Shown here: piece after piece, positions 42,205 through 52,272 of the stretch
Position numbering within the stretch: position 1 is the first letter of the stretch
Layout: every line of letters begins with the position of its first letter
Notes under the pieces: model-generated
The model's input: the letters and a program-made list of their open reading frames with translations, nothing else
What the model was told of the DNA's origin: nothing
The model's database searches: none
Translations under genes and position numbers: made by a program
Assembly: GCA_021803105.1 (NCBI GenBank)
Contig: JAJZMC010000011.1
Span: 1 to 58,519 of the forward strand
From: a bacterium
GTDB lineage: Bacteria > Patescibacteriota > Saccharimonadia > Saccharimonadales > UBA4665
Direction: 5' to 3'
Length of the DNA stretch: 58,519 bases

Positions 42205-42285
42205 CGTGCGCGCCCACCCGAAAGCGACGAGCGAATAAAAATTTATAGGTTTTTGTTTTGCTTACCGTCGCTATTTTTGCGCACG
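42205..42285 (-). ncRNA. Candidate structured small RNA between ligA and tRNA-Ala
   Basis: Two nested GC-rich perfect stems stand out in AT-rich DNA: CGTGCGC/GCGCACG (42205-42211/42279-42285) and AGCGACG/CGTCGCT (42223-42229/42266-42272). Further imperfect pairing lies inside (AGCGAATAAAAA with TTTTTGTTTTGCT). An intrinsic terminator on the minus strand follows 7 bases later. It does not match SRP RNA (no GGAAGCAGC-type loop), 6S RNA or tmRNA as I know them. It may be a new small RNA or the processed 3' end of ligA mRNA. Confidence 0.6.
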
Positions 42286-42320
42286 TTACATAAATAAGCA
42301 TAACAACTCTACATTAGATG

Positions 42321-45276
<2,956 letters not shown>

Positions 45277-45288
45277 CTGGTTTAAAAA

Positions 45289-46167
45289 TTAATCAGTAAT
45301 TTCCATTTTTTGTAATCTCGCTATACGCTGTGCTGTTGGAGGATGAGTTGAAAATAAATTAGTAATACCATGACCCTTTAAAGGATTAGCAAAGAAAAAA
45401 TGAGCTGTTGCGGTGTTTTGTTTCTTTAAGGCACTACCCGTTCTTTCAATTTTTTGTAAGGCACTAATTAGTCCCTCAGGATATCGAGTAGTATAAGCAC
45501 CTGTAGCGTCCGCTAGATATTCTCTTTCTCTTGAAATCGCTAATTGGATTAAGCTTGCAATAATTGGTGCTAAAATAGCTGCAACAATACCTAAAATAAC
45601 GAATGTCTGATTATTCTCTTCTTTATTATTACCACCAAAAAAGGCAATATTAATCATTATGTCAGCCAATAAAGATATAACAGCTGTTAAGGCAAAAGAT
45701 ATCATATTAACTCTCATATCATAATTCTTAATATGAGACATTTCGTGCGATAAAACGGCTTCAAGTTCTTTATCATCCATAATATCAAGTAAACCACTAG
45801 TCACACAGACCGAGGAATTATTTGGATTCCGACCAGTAGCAAAAGCGTTAGGTGCTGGATCGTTAATAATATAAACCTTAGGGGTAGGTAAACCATCTGT
45901 AATAGCTAAATTTTCTACAATTCTAAATAATCTAGGGTTATCTTTTTGTTTTATTTCTTTAGCACCGTTAAGAGCCAAGGACATTCTTGATCCAGCAAAA
46001 TAAGAAAAAAGGGCATAAACCGCAGAACCAATTAAAGCACCGTAGAATATTCCAGTTCCACCGTTAAAATATTTATCTAAAAGCCAAATAATAACTCCAA
46101 TCAAAACAAAAAAGACAACCATAATATATATGGTACGTCTTTTATTAGCAGCTATCTGACTATACAT
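45289..46167 (-). CDS. htpX: HtpX-family membrane zinc metalloprotease
   Basis: HtpX degrades damaged membrane proteins. The 292-residue protein has two N-terminal membrane helices (about 13-50), PKVYIINDPAPNAFATGR, the zinc site VLSHEMSHIKNYD (HExxH), two further helices (about 155-210) and the third ligand region REREYLADATGA. The C-terminal FSTHPPTAQRIARLQKM is typical of HtpX. lemA is directly upstream (1-base gap), a pairing common in bacteria. Confidence 0.95.
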   Translation of the reverse strand: MYSQIAANKRRTIYIMVVFFVLIGVIIWLLDKYFNGGTGIFYGALIGSAVYALFSYFAGSRMSLALNGAKEIKQKDNPRLFRIVENLAITDGLPTPKVYIINDPAPNAFATGRNPNNSSVCVTSGLLDIMDDKELEAVLSHEMSHIKNYDMRVNMISFALTAVISLLADIMINIAFFGGNNKEENNQTFVILGIVAAILAPIIASLIQLAISREREYLADATGAYTTRYPEGLISALQKIERTGSALKKQNTATAHFFFANPLKGHGITNLFSTHPPTAQRIARLQKMEITD

Positions 46168-46168
46168 C

Positions 46169-46738
46169 TTAAAAATTTACACCTACTGGCTCAGCAACAG
46201 TGGCATTTTCTGTTTCACTAAGTTCGAAATATTCTTTATCAGTTTTAAAACCAAGCATATTTGCAAATACATTGGCCGGGAAAGTCTTTCTTCTAGTATT
46301 AAAATCCATAACCATATTGTTATAAAATCTTCTGGATGCCTGAATCTTATCTTCCGTATCAGTTAATTGTGTCTGTAAATCCAAAAAATTTTGATTAGCT
46401 TTTAAATCAGGGTAATTTTCGGACACCGCAAATAAACTTTTTAAGGTCTGTTGAAACTGATTTTCAGCTTTAGCCGCATCTACAGGTCCTTGTGCATTCA
46501 TTGTTTGAGCTCGAGCATTGGTCACATTCTGAAAAACACTACTCTCATGTTTAGCATAACCCTTAACAGTATTTACAAGATTTGGTATCAAATCAGCTCG
46601 TCTTTTCAATTGTACCGTTATATCACTCCAAGCCTCTGATGTTCGTTGATTTAATTTTACTAATCCGTTGTAAATACTCATTGCTATTACAAGCACTACA
46701 ACTACTACAATAATCAAAATGATTGTCGAAATCCCCAT
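46169..46738 (-). CDS. lemA: LemA-family protein
   Basis: The 189-residue protein has one N-terminal membrane helix (about 4-21) and a coiled helical domain: YNGLVKLNQRTSEAWSDITVQLKRRADLIPNLVNTVKGYAKHE and YPDLKANQNFLDLQTQLTDTEDKIQASRRFYNNMVMDFN, both LemA signatures. The cellular role is unclear; it forms an operon with htpX here as elsewhere, so a role in membrane quality control is inferred. AAGGATG before the ATG is the ribosome binding site. Confidence 0.95.
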   Translation of the reverse strand: MGISTIILIIVVVVVLVIAMSIYNGLVKLNQRTSEAWSDITVQLKRRADLIPNLVNTVKGYAKHESSVFQNVTNARAQTMNAQGPVDAAKAENQFQQTLKSLFAVSENYPDLKANQNFLDLQTQLTDTEDKIQASRRFYNNMVMDFNTRRKTFPANVFANMLGFKTDKEYFELSETENATVAEPVGVNF

Positions 46739-46845
46739 TATGGCATCCTTAATTTATTAATTTTCTATTATAAGCTAAATTATACCAAATTATTACTATT
46801 AAATTTAAAAAACAAGCTTCACCATATATAATGTTTACTATAAAT

Positions 46846-48033
46846 ATGCTAAAAAAAATACTACTTGTTATTATATTATTAGTTATCTTAGGTTTTAATA
46901 CTTTTTTAAATCTTTCAGCAACTATCTTACCTACTAAAAATACTACCTCAATTTCAATACCAACTGCTCAAAAAATTCCATGGCCGACAGAAGGAGAAAC
47001 AGCTATGGGTATTTTAAATATTCCAACTATTATTTCCCACGGTAGTACCATTAAATTACCTATCGCATCCACGGCTAAACTAATTACTGCTTTATCTGTT
47101 TTATCTATCAAACCTTTGTCATTAAATCAATCCGGACCAATAATTACTATCTCGCCAGCTGATGTAGCAATTTATAATAAATACGTTAGCGAACAAGGAT
47201 CGGTCGTCAAAGTTATTAATGGCGAAAAAATTAGTGAATATCAAATACTTGAAGCTATGTTATTACCTTCAGCTGATAACATGGCTGACTCTTTAGCAAT
47301 CTGGGCATTTGGTTCATTATCAAATTATTCGACGTACGCTAATAACTATTTAAAAACTTTAGGAATAAACAATACCCATGTTGGGCTTGATGCAAGTGGT
47401 TTTGACCCATCGACTACTTCAACCGCAGTAGACTTAGTTAAAATCGGTGAAATTGTTATGAAAAATCCAGTTTTAGCACAAATTGTAGGGTTATCAACAG
47501 CCTATAATATACCAGTAGTTAACACTATTAAAAATATTAACTTTCTACTTGGTGGACCTGATAATATTATCGGTATCAAAACCGGTAACACTAATCAAGC
47601 TGGTGGTGTTTTTATTTCAGCATCAAAAATAACAGTTAATAATAAACCTAACTTTATTATTACAGCCTTATTAGGAGCTCCGGATTTATATGATGCTATG
47701 ACAGAATCAAATAGTTTAATTATCACCGCTCAAAAAGATTTTACAACTAATCAAATTGTTAACACTAATCAATCAGTTAGTAGTTATCAATTACCTTGGG
47801 GAGGACATATCAATGTTTTATCAAAAAAGCCAATTATAACAACAACCTGGTTATATAATTCACAAAACATAAAAATAAATTTAAAACCTGTTAAAATTTT
47901 GTCATCTCATCAAATAGTTGGTGCAGCTATTATCCAACAAAATAGTTTTCAAAATTATCAGACATATCAACTAAAATTAGCCAAAAAAATTAAACCACCT
48001 ATTTGGTGGTTACTATTTCACATCGGTTTTTAG
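46846..48033 (+). CDS. D-alanyl-D-alanine carboxypeptidase (S11 PBP)
   Basis: The enzyme trims the terminal D-Ala of peptidoglycan outside the membrane. It has a signal or anchor at the N-terminus (LKKILLVIILLVILGFNTFL), SxxK as ASTAKLITAL, SxN as LLPSADNMADSLA, and KTG as GIKTGNTNQAGG. A C-terminal domain and a final hydrophobic segment (PPIWWLLFHIGF) are present. The frame allows ATG 46831, but MLKKIL at 46846 is a better signal-peptide start and lies 13 bases after TATAAT (46827-46832). Confidence 0.92.
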   Translation: MLKKILLVIILLVILGFNTFLNLSATILPTKNTTSISIPTAQKIPWPTEGETAMGILNIPTIISHGSTIKLPIASTAKLITALSVLSIKPLSLNQSGPIITISPADVAIYNKYVSEQGSVVKVINGEKISEYQILEAMLLPSADNMADSLAIWAFGSLSNYSTYANNYLKTLGINNTHVGLDASGFDPSTTSTAVDLVKIGEIVMKNPVLAQIVGLSTAYNIPVVNTIKNINFLLGGPDNIIGIKTGNTNQAGGVFISASKITVNNKPNFIITALLGAPDLYDAMTESNSLIITAQKDFTTNQIVNTNQSVSSYQLPWGGHINVLSKKPIITTTWLYNSQNIKINLKPVKILSSHQIVGAAIIQQNSFQNYQTYQLKLAKKIKPPIWWLLFHIGF

Positions 48034-48043
48034 ACTAATTTTA

Positions 48044-48131
48044 TGGTGGGCAAGGAGGGACTCGAACCCTCAAGGTTGTTGAGACCAGTGGATTTTAAGT
48101 CCACCGCGTATACCAATTCCGCCACTCGCCC
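48044..48131 (-). tRNA. tRNA-Leu (anticodon TAA)
   Basis: Minus strand: acceptor GGGCGAG/CTTGCCC, anticodon stem GTGGA/TCCAC with loop CTTAAAA (TAA), a long variable arm (class II tRNA), T-arm GAGGG TTCGAGT CCCTC, discriminator A and an encoded CCA. Structure and long variable arm fit leucine. Confidence 0.97.
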
Positions 48132-48186
48132 ATTAATATTTATGTGATTATATTATCATGAAATATTAACAATTATAAATTTTTTT

Positions 48187-48260
48187 TGGAGGCGCCTACC
48201 GGAATTGAACCGGTGTAAAAGGTTTTGCAGACCTCTGCGTAACCACTCCGCCAAGGCGCC
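48187..48260 (-). tRNA. tRNA-Cys (anticodon GCA)
   Basis: Minus strand: acceptor GGCGCCT/AGGCGCC, anticodon loop CTGCAAA (GCA), T-arm CCGG TTCAATT CCGG, the U73 discriminator required for cysteine identity and an encoded CCA. It is 55 bases upstream of tRNA-Leu in the direction of transcription, so the two may be co-transcribed. Confidence 0.96.
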
Positions 48261-48314
48261 TTATTGCTCTTTTAATAATAACAGAAAAAACCTTAGTCCT
48301 TAAAAATAAACTAT

Positions 48315-49001
48315 CTAATTATTACTACTGATATAACGATAATAAACAACCGGTGCAGCATAGTAATAAAAACCAAAATATATTGCGAAAGGAATACCGA
48401 TAATTGTTAATGCTAATAATAATATTAAAATATTAACACCCAAAATTTGATAAACTTTTAAAACATTACCTTTAGTATCATTCCAACATGTTTTAAGAGC
48501 GGTTATAGGATCCATATTTTTATCTATTACATAATATATTGCTAAATAAATTCTTGGTATTATAAAAAAAGCTGGAACTATTAATAAAACAATTGAAATT
48601 ATAGATATTACACTTATAAAAATATAACAAATAATTATATCTAAAGCTTTACTCATAATAGTTGATAATGTCTGATCGAAATTTGTTTTATTACCTTTTA
48701 GACCCTCTAACATAACATTTACCGTCATATAATTAATAACTACTAAAACAAACTCAGCTAAGTACATTAAAATAGAATCTATTAGATTATTAGCCATATG
48801 ATTACTAAAAACAACGTAAGAAAGAGTTAGAAAACCAACTAAAATATCTATTCCTATTATTAAATTCCTATTACGTAAAATAGCTGCTTTTGAAATACCA
48901 TATATCTTAAAAGCACCTGGCCAAGTAGCTAATGACTCATCATTAACATTTTTATTTACTTTCGATGTATTATTTTCTGACATTATGAAATTATCTTTCA
49001 A
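48315..49001 (-). CDS. Polytopic membrane protein related to the 44335 protein
   Basis: The 228-residue protein has a soluble N-terminus (about 1-45) and four or five membrane helices. YYVIDKNMDPITALKTCWNDTKGNVLKVYQI near 160-190 resembles YIVVEQNLNPIAALKKAKQLVSKRR in the 44335 protein, so they are distant paralogues. No enzymatic motif. Such domains are thought to organise or transport lipid-linked material, but this is a guess. Transcription appears independent. Confidence 0.6.
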   Translation of the reverse strand: MKDNFIMSENNTSKVNKNVNDESLATWPGAFKIYGISKAAILRNRNLIIGIDILVGFLTLSYVVFSNHMANNLIDSILMYLAEFVLVVINYMTVNVMLEGLKGNKTNFDQTLSTIMSKALDIIICYIFISVISIISIVLLIVPAFFIIPRIYLAIYYVIDKNMDPITALKTCWNDTKGNVLKVYQILGVNILILLLALTIIGIPFAIYFGFYYYAAPVVYYRYISSNN

Positions 49002-49268
49002 TCTATTTAATATTTTAACTATACCAGATATAACTTAAGTCATAAACTAAAGATGATTATTTAACTATACTTTACTAAACCAGAATCCTCTGTACTCATA
49101 AAACATAATCTATTACCAATAATAAAATATTTATCTTAAGGTTCATCCAAATTATAACTCTAACAAACGCTTTACAATTAACAAAATAAATTATAAAATT
49201 GCACGCACAACTAAATAGTTAGAGTCAACATAATAAAACTTATATAAAGATTTATTTTGGATATTCAC

Positions 49269-49298
49269 TATGAAGTTGGCACATTAACATGTCAGACT
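49269..49298 (+). repeat. Left inverted repeat of the 49269-50356 unit
   Basis: TATGAAG (49269-49275) and TAACATGTCAGACT (49285-49298) have exact inverted counterparts at 50350-50356 and 50330-50343. They bracket the whole secreted-protein gene with its leader and terminator. The rest of the 49002-49268 gap is AT-rich with no gene or hairpin I can support. Confidence 0.65.
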
Positions 49299-49338
49299 AA
49301 TATTTTTAAAATCGTATTCAAAAATTACATTCCTATTT

Positions 49339-49411
49339 TGGAGTCGGACAAATTGCTTAAAAATTTAAGCAGTATGCCCGATTCCAAACTGGAAACGGCG
49401 ACAATTGTCGA
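49339..49411 (+). promoter_or_regulatory. Structured 5' leader of the secreted repeat protein gene
   Basis: An outer stem TTGGAGTCGG/CCGATTCCAA (49339-49348/49379-49388, one G-U) encloses GCTTAAA/TTTAAGC (49356-49362/49365-49371). The palindrome CGACAATTGTCG (49400-49411) follows. The ribosome site GAGGTG is at 49430-49435. It may be a riboswitch-like or protein-bound leader; no known class matched. Confidence 0.55.
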
Positions 49412-49439
49412 TTAAAACAAAGGTTAATGAGGTGTTAAA

Positions 49440-50180
49440 ATGCTAAAAACCTTGAAGCGACTCGTCGCTGTTACAATATGTAGCCTACTTATGATGATAA
49501 TAATTGGGATACAAACAACATCAGCTTATGCAACAACGAGCACTACTAGTTTAAGTTATCAATATCCATTAGGAGCACATGGTCAAAACAACGGTATTCT
49601 TTGGTTAAATATTACTTATCATCGAACAGTCGCTAGCTGGGGAACTGATAATTCTTATTGTCAAATTAGTTATGCAACAGTTACTTATCAAAATGGTCAA
49701 ACAATAAATGTACCACCAAATATAACAAGTAACTTTACGTCTATAAACAATCCTATCGTTAATTTAACCGTTAATGCTTCAAATTGTGGCAGTAATTCTA
49801 TATCACCTACACCAATTAATAATTTTCCTCAACCAATTGTTGGTATGGCTTCAACACCAAACGGTCAAGGATATTGGCTAGTAGGTAGTAATGGTAGTGT
49901 CTATAACTATGGGGATGCTAATAATTACGGTTCTATGATGGGTAAACCACTCAATCAACCAATTGTTGGTATAAGCGCTGATCCAATTACCGGTGGTTAT
50001 TGGCTAGTAGCAGCTGATGGAGGTGTTTTCTCTTTCAATGCACCATTTTATGGTTCTATGGGAGGACAACCACTCAACACATTAGCGGTTGGCATTAGCG
50101 GTAATAGTAATAGTGGTTACTGGCTAATACTGGCTGATGGTACCGTTTTTCCATTCGGTAAAACTCCATATTATGGTTAA
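49440..50180 (+). CDS. Secreted protein with GYWLV-type surface repeats
   Basis: The 246-residue protein has a signal peptide (about 1-32, with a hydrophobic core LVAVTICSLLMMIIIGI and a likely cut after SAYA). A beta-rich domain (about 35-125) follows, with four Cys overall. Three repeats of about 40 residues come next, of the type PIVGMASTPNGQGYWLVGSNGSVYNYGDANNYGS. This repeat is common in secreted actinobacterial proteins, often attached to cell-wall hydrolases. No catalytic domain is present here, so a binding or surface role is likely. The repeats may have been acquired from an actinobacterial host lineage; that is inference. Confidence 0.75.
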   Translation: MLKTLKRLVAVTICSLLMMIIIGIQTTSAYATTSTTSLSYQYPLGAHGQNNGILWLNITYHRTVASWGTDNSYCQISYATVTYQNGQTINVPPNITSNFTSINNPIVNLTVNASNCGSNSISPTPINNFPQPIVGMASTPNGQGYWLVGSNGSVYNYGDANNYGSMMGKPLNQPIVGISADPITGGYWLVAADGGVFSFNAPFYGSMGGQPLNTLAVGISGNSNSGYWLILADGTVFPFGKTPYYG

Positions 50181-50203
50181 TTTAGCTGTATAAGTTGGGG
50201 GAG

Positions 50204-50281
50204 TCAAGACCGAGAGAGTTGAATATTGAACTTCACATAGATAATATCATTTATGATATTATGCTCTCTCGGTTACTTGAC
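50204..50281 (+). ncRNA. Rod-like hairpin just after the secreted protein gene
   Basis: GTCAAG/CTTGAC, CCGAGAGAG/CTCTCTCGG and ATAATATCAT/ATGATATTAT pair in order (50204-50208 to 50276-50281, 50210-50218 to 50264-50272, 50241-50250 to 50253-50262), giving about 25 pairs in 78 bases. The 5' side has a 22-base internal loop. It lacks a U-tract, so it is not an ordinary terminator. Confidence 0.6.
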
Positions 50282-50304
50282 TACTACAATACGATTATAT
50301 AAAG

Positions 50305-50329
50305 TTTATCCATTTGGATAAAATTTTTC
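50305..50329 (+). terminator. Intrinsic terminator of the secreted protein gene
   Basis: TTTATCC/GGATAAA around a short CATTT-type loop, followed by ATTTTT. It lies directly inside the right inverted repeat. Confidence 0.65.
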
Positions 50330-50356
50330 AGTCTGACATGTTATATAATCTTCATA
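50330..50356 (-). repeat. Right inverted repeat of the 49269-50356 unit
   Basis: AGTCTGACATGTTA (50330-50343) and CTTCATA (50350-50356) are exact inverse copies of the two left-end blocks. No target-site duplication is visible outside the repeats. Confidence 0.65.
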
Positions 50357-50464
50357 AACCTTAGTATTTATAACTAATTATTATTAATAAAAAAACTATA
50401 GGCAATTTAACACTAGCTCCTTTTTCAATTTAGCAATGTTAATAGATGTGTCCACAGACCTTAT

Positions 50465-50842
50465 TTAAATTGTTTGGATGTTTATAGGTGGTTCGGCATA
50501 TACTTTTGCAAGCTCATGATCAAGCGTTACAAAAGTATAACAACCCGTTCTAGTTGCTACCACCATCTGTAATGGATATTCAAAATCTTTTCTTTGTGCA
50601 TTAGTTTTAGCCCATTGATAATCGTCTGAAGTAAGAGTAAGAAGTACATTTTGGTCAATTATACCATCTAAGTATATGTTGTCTTCTTGCTCTTTTCGTC
50701 TAAAATGCATGATTAATGAACAGTTAAAATAAATATAGTCATAGTATCATCTAGCTTTTCTAGGAAGTTTTTTTACTTACTAAAACTTAGTCCTATTTTT
50801 CAGAGTACTTTCAAGTATAATATTGGCGTCAAGAAATTCCAT
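50465..50842 (-). pseudogene. Decayed PIN-domain toxin
   Basis: Two pieces of a PIN (VapC-like) RNase lie in order. From ATG 50842 the frame reads MEFLDANIILE, the usual PIN start with the first catalytic Asp, but stops after 20 codons (50780). The 81-residue frame 50465-50710 keeps the end of a PIN domain, MVVATRTGCYTFVTLDHELAKVY, with the last acidic residue. The middle is lost or frameshifted. The antitoxin relic is just upstream. Decayed toxin-antitoxin pairs suggest former mobility. Confidence 0.7.
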
Positions 50843-50987
50843 ATTTTTAGCCATGTCTTCACTATAAATTTCTTTATAACTTTTTTTACTGTCTAGCATA
50901 ACGACTAAGCTATTTCGAGTAAGTTCAGCGTATTCAAGCACCGTCTCGTACTTTTACCCTGTATACTAAGGGTCAACACTTCCAATT

Positions 50988-51092
50988 TTAGCGAAGGGCT
51001 ATTAGTGTTAGTTTACCCTCGTAAATTTGACTTAAAAAGCCCAGTGGGTCTTTACGAACTTCTTGAAGATTAATTATACTATCTTTATCCAT
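50988..51092 (-). pseudogene. Decayed Phd-like antitoxin
   Basis: A 34-codon frame, MDKDSIINLQEVRKDPLGFL..., matches the N-terminal operator-binding part of Phd/YefM-like antitoxins (L-x-x-x-R-x-[DN]-L-x-x-x-L-x-x-[IV]). It stops early. A following open stretch in another frame (about 50780-50960) would encode the C-terminal part and run into the PIN start, so frameshifts inactivated the gene. The surrounding 50711-51341 region holds no other gene. Confidence 0.6.
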
Positions 51093-51130
51093 AACTTTAA
51101 TGTTGCTAATAAGTATAGGTTCATTTATGA

Positions 51131-51210
51131 TACCCCTACTAGTTATATTTAGAATGAAATATTACAAAAAATATAATCAGACCTTATCTAAGAAAATAGT
51201 ACTAACTAGA
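51131..51210. repeat. Dispersed repeat R1, copy a
   Basis: The core CCCCTTATTAGTCATGTTTAG-like segment followed by AATGAAATATTACAAAAAGTAT recurs at 52001, 55709 and 57539, all in the same orientation and all diverged. In some copies the plus strand reads a short open frame MKYYK...LSK...VAR, suggesting a repeated gene start. Confidence 0.6.
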
Positions 51211-51306
51211 TATATATTAGCGTGTATTTTTCCGGCAAACTTATTGTAATTTTTGCTTAATATTCTTAATACATAATACTTATATGTATTAGACAAATAC
51301 AAAAAA

Positions 51307-51335
51307 TTGACAGATAAATGCATGCATGCTAGTAT
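51307..51335 (+). promoter_or_regulatory. Promoter and operator of the FitA-like antitoxin
   Basis: TTGACA (51307-51312), a 17-base spacer and TAGTAT (51330-51335). The expected +1 falls on the A of ATG 51342, so the mRNA is leaderless. ATGCATGCAT-type palindromic sequence in the spacer is a likely RHH operator. Confidence 0.75.
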
Positions 51336-51341
51336 GAATGC

Positions 51342-51602
51342 ATGAGTACACAGTTATCAATACGTAATTTACCTGAGTCGGTAAACCTTTATCTAAGAAA
51401 AAAAGCCAAGCTCAGTAACAAGAGCCTTAATCAGGTTGTGATTGAAGAACTTTCAGAAAAAGTTCCAAATATTAAGGACACTCTTGATTCATCTTTAGAT
51501 TGGTTTATTGGTAAAGGCATAGACGTTGAAACCATGGACGCCCTGACTGAAGAGGATAAGCTCCAAAAAGAAAAAATGGCCAAAACGAATGCTTTATCTT
51601 GA
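51342..51602 (+). CDS. FitA-like ribbon-helix-helix antitoxin
   Basis: This 86-residue protein starts with a ribbon-helix-helix DNA-binding domain: STQLSIRNLPESVNLYLRKKAKLSNKSLNQVVIEEL (beta strand, helix A, helix B). The tail (about 45-86) is charged and helical, the part that wraps and blocks the toxin. It overlaps the PIN toxin by 14 bases, the usual antitoxin-first order. It likely represses its own promoter through the palindromic GCATGC sequence at 51318-51329. Confidence 0.88.
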   Translation: MSTQLSIRNLPESVNLYLRKKAKLSNKSLNQVVIEELSEKVPNIKDTLDSSLDWFIGKGIDVETMDALTEEDKLQKEKMAKTNALS

Positions 51603-51990
51603 TACTAACTTCTATACAGCACTGGCTAATGGTAAAAACGAAGCTGTTTATATGCTCAAAGGTAGGCACGAATTATGTTTGCCCTTGCCTGTCATTGCCG
51701 AACTCAAGTATGGATTTTTAAAAGGATCACAAAAACAAAACAATGAAAGAATTCTGCAAAGGTTCATGGCTCAACCAAATGTTAATATATCCATACCTAC
51801 AATTAAAACGACAGACTTATATTCTGAATTGCAACTTCATTGTACTAAGACAGGTAAGGTACTCTCACATAATGATTTATGGATAGCTGCTCTAACCAAA
51901 GAAACTAAGGGTATATTAGTAACTTACGACCAAGACTTTACTGCACTAAAAGAAGTAATGCCCGAAATGTTGATTATATTGGGTACATAA
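51589..51990 (+). CDS. PIN-domain RNase toxin, VapC/FitB-like
   Basis: The 133-residue toxin has MLYLDTNFYTAL (first catalytic Asp), a Glu in PVIAELKYG, Asp in SHNDLWIAALT and a final acidic region VTYDQDF, giving the four-acid metal site of PIN ribonucleases. It would cut tRNA or other RNA when freed from the antitoxin encoded upstream. The pair looks intact. Confidence 0.9.
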   Translation: MLYLDTNFYTALANGKNEAVYMLKGRHELCLPLPVIAELKYGFLKGSQKQNNERILQRFMAQPNVNISIPTIKTTDLYSELQLHCTKTGKVLSHNDLWIAALTKETKGILVTYDQDFTALKEVMPEMLIILGT

Positions 51991-52000
51991 TTAAACTTGT

Positions 52001-52075
52001 TCCCCTTATTAGTCGTGTTTAGAATAGAATATTACAAAAAGTATTGTTAGCTATCAAGATCCAAATTAAAACTCT
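52001..52075. repeat. Dispersed repeat R1, copy b
   Basis: TCCCCTTATTAGTCGTGTTTAG followed by AATAGAATATTACAAAAAGTATTG; it runs directly into an R2 copy. Confidence 0.6.
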
Positions 52076-52148
52076 GATTATGATTAAAAAGTTAAATTAA
52101 GCAAAACAAAAAGAGGCCCATTTACTGACTTTTGTATCTAAATCAGTG
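52066..52148 (+). repeat. Dispersed repeat R2, copy a (decayed regulator start)
   Basis: GATTAAAAAGTTAAATTAAGC and AGGCCCATTTACTGAC match the R2b copy at 56545. The plus-strand frame reads MIKKLN, a stop, then AKQKEAHLLTFVSKSV, similar to IKELKLNKEKKAHLLTSV in R2b, i.e. the start of an Xre-like gene. Confidence 0.55.
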
Positions 52149-52246
52149 ATGCAGTAGGTGAGAAAAAGTTTACACCAAACCATAGATGAGATAGTTAGAT
52201 AGAGGAATATTTCAGATAGACCATATCAATAGCATCTACTAAATCA
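52149..52246 (+). repeat. Dispersed repeat R3, copy a
   Basis: AAAAAGTTTACACC and ATGAGATAGTTAGATAGAGGAATATTTCAGATAGACC align with 54123-54185. The plus frame reads SLHQTIDEIVR then decays, matching HPIRDEMVRWKKILEEPYREYL of copy b. Confidence 0.55.
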
Positions 52247-52272
52247 ATCAGGGTTGGGAATTACCATATATA

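Noticed and set aside
42205-42285. SRP 4.5S RNA
   Set aside because: The stem is GC-rich and the length near 80 bases, but the conserved GGAAGCAGC-like loop and symmetric internal loop are missing.
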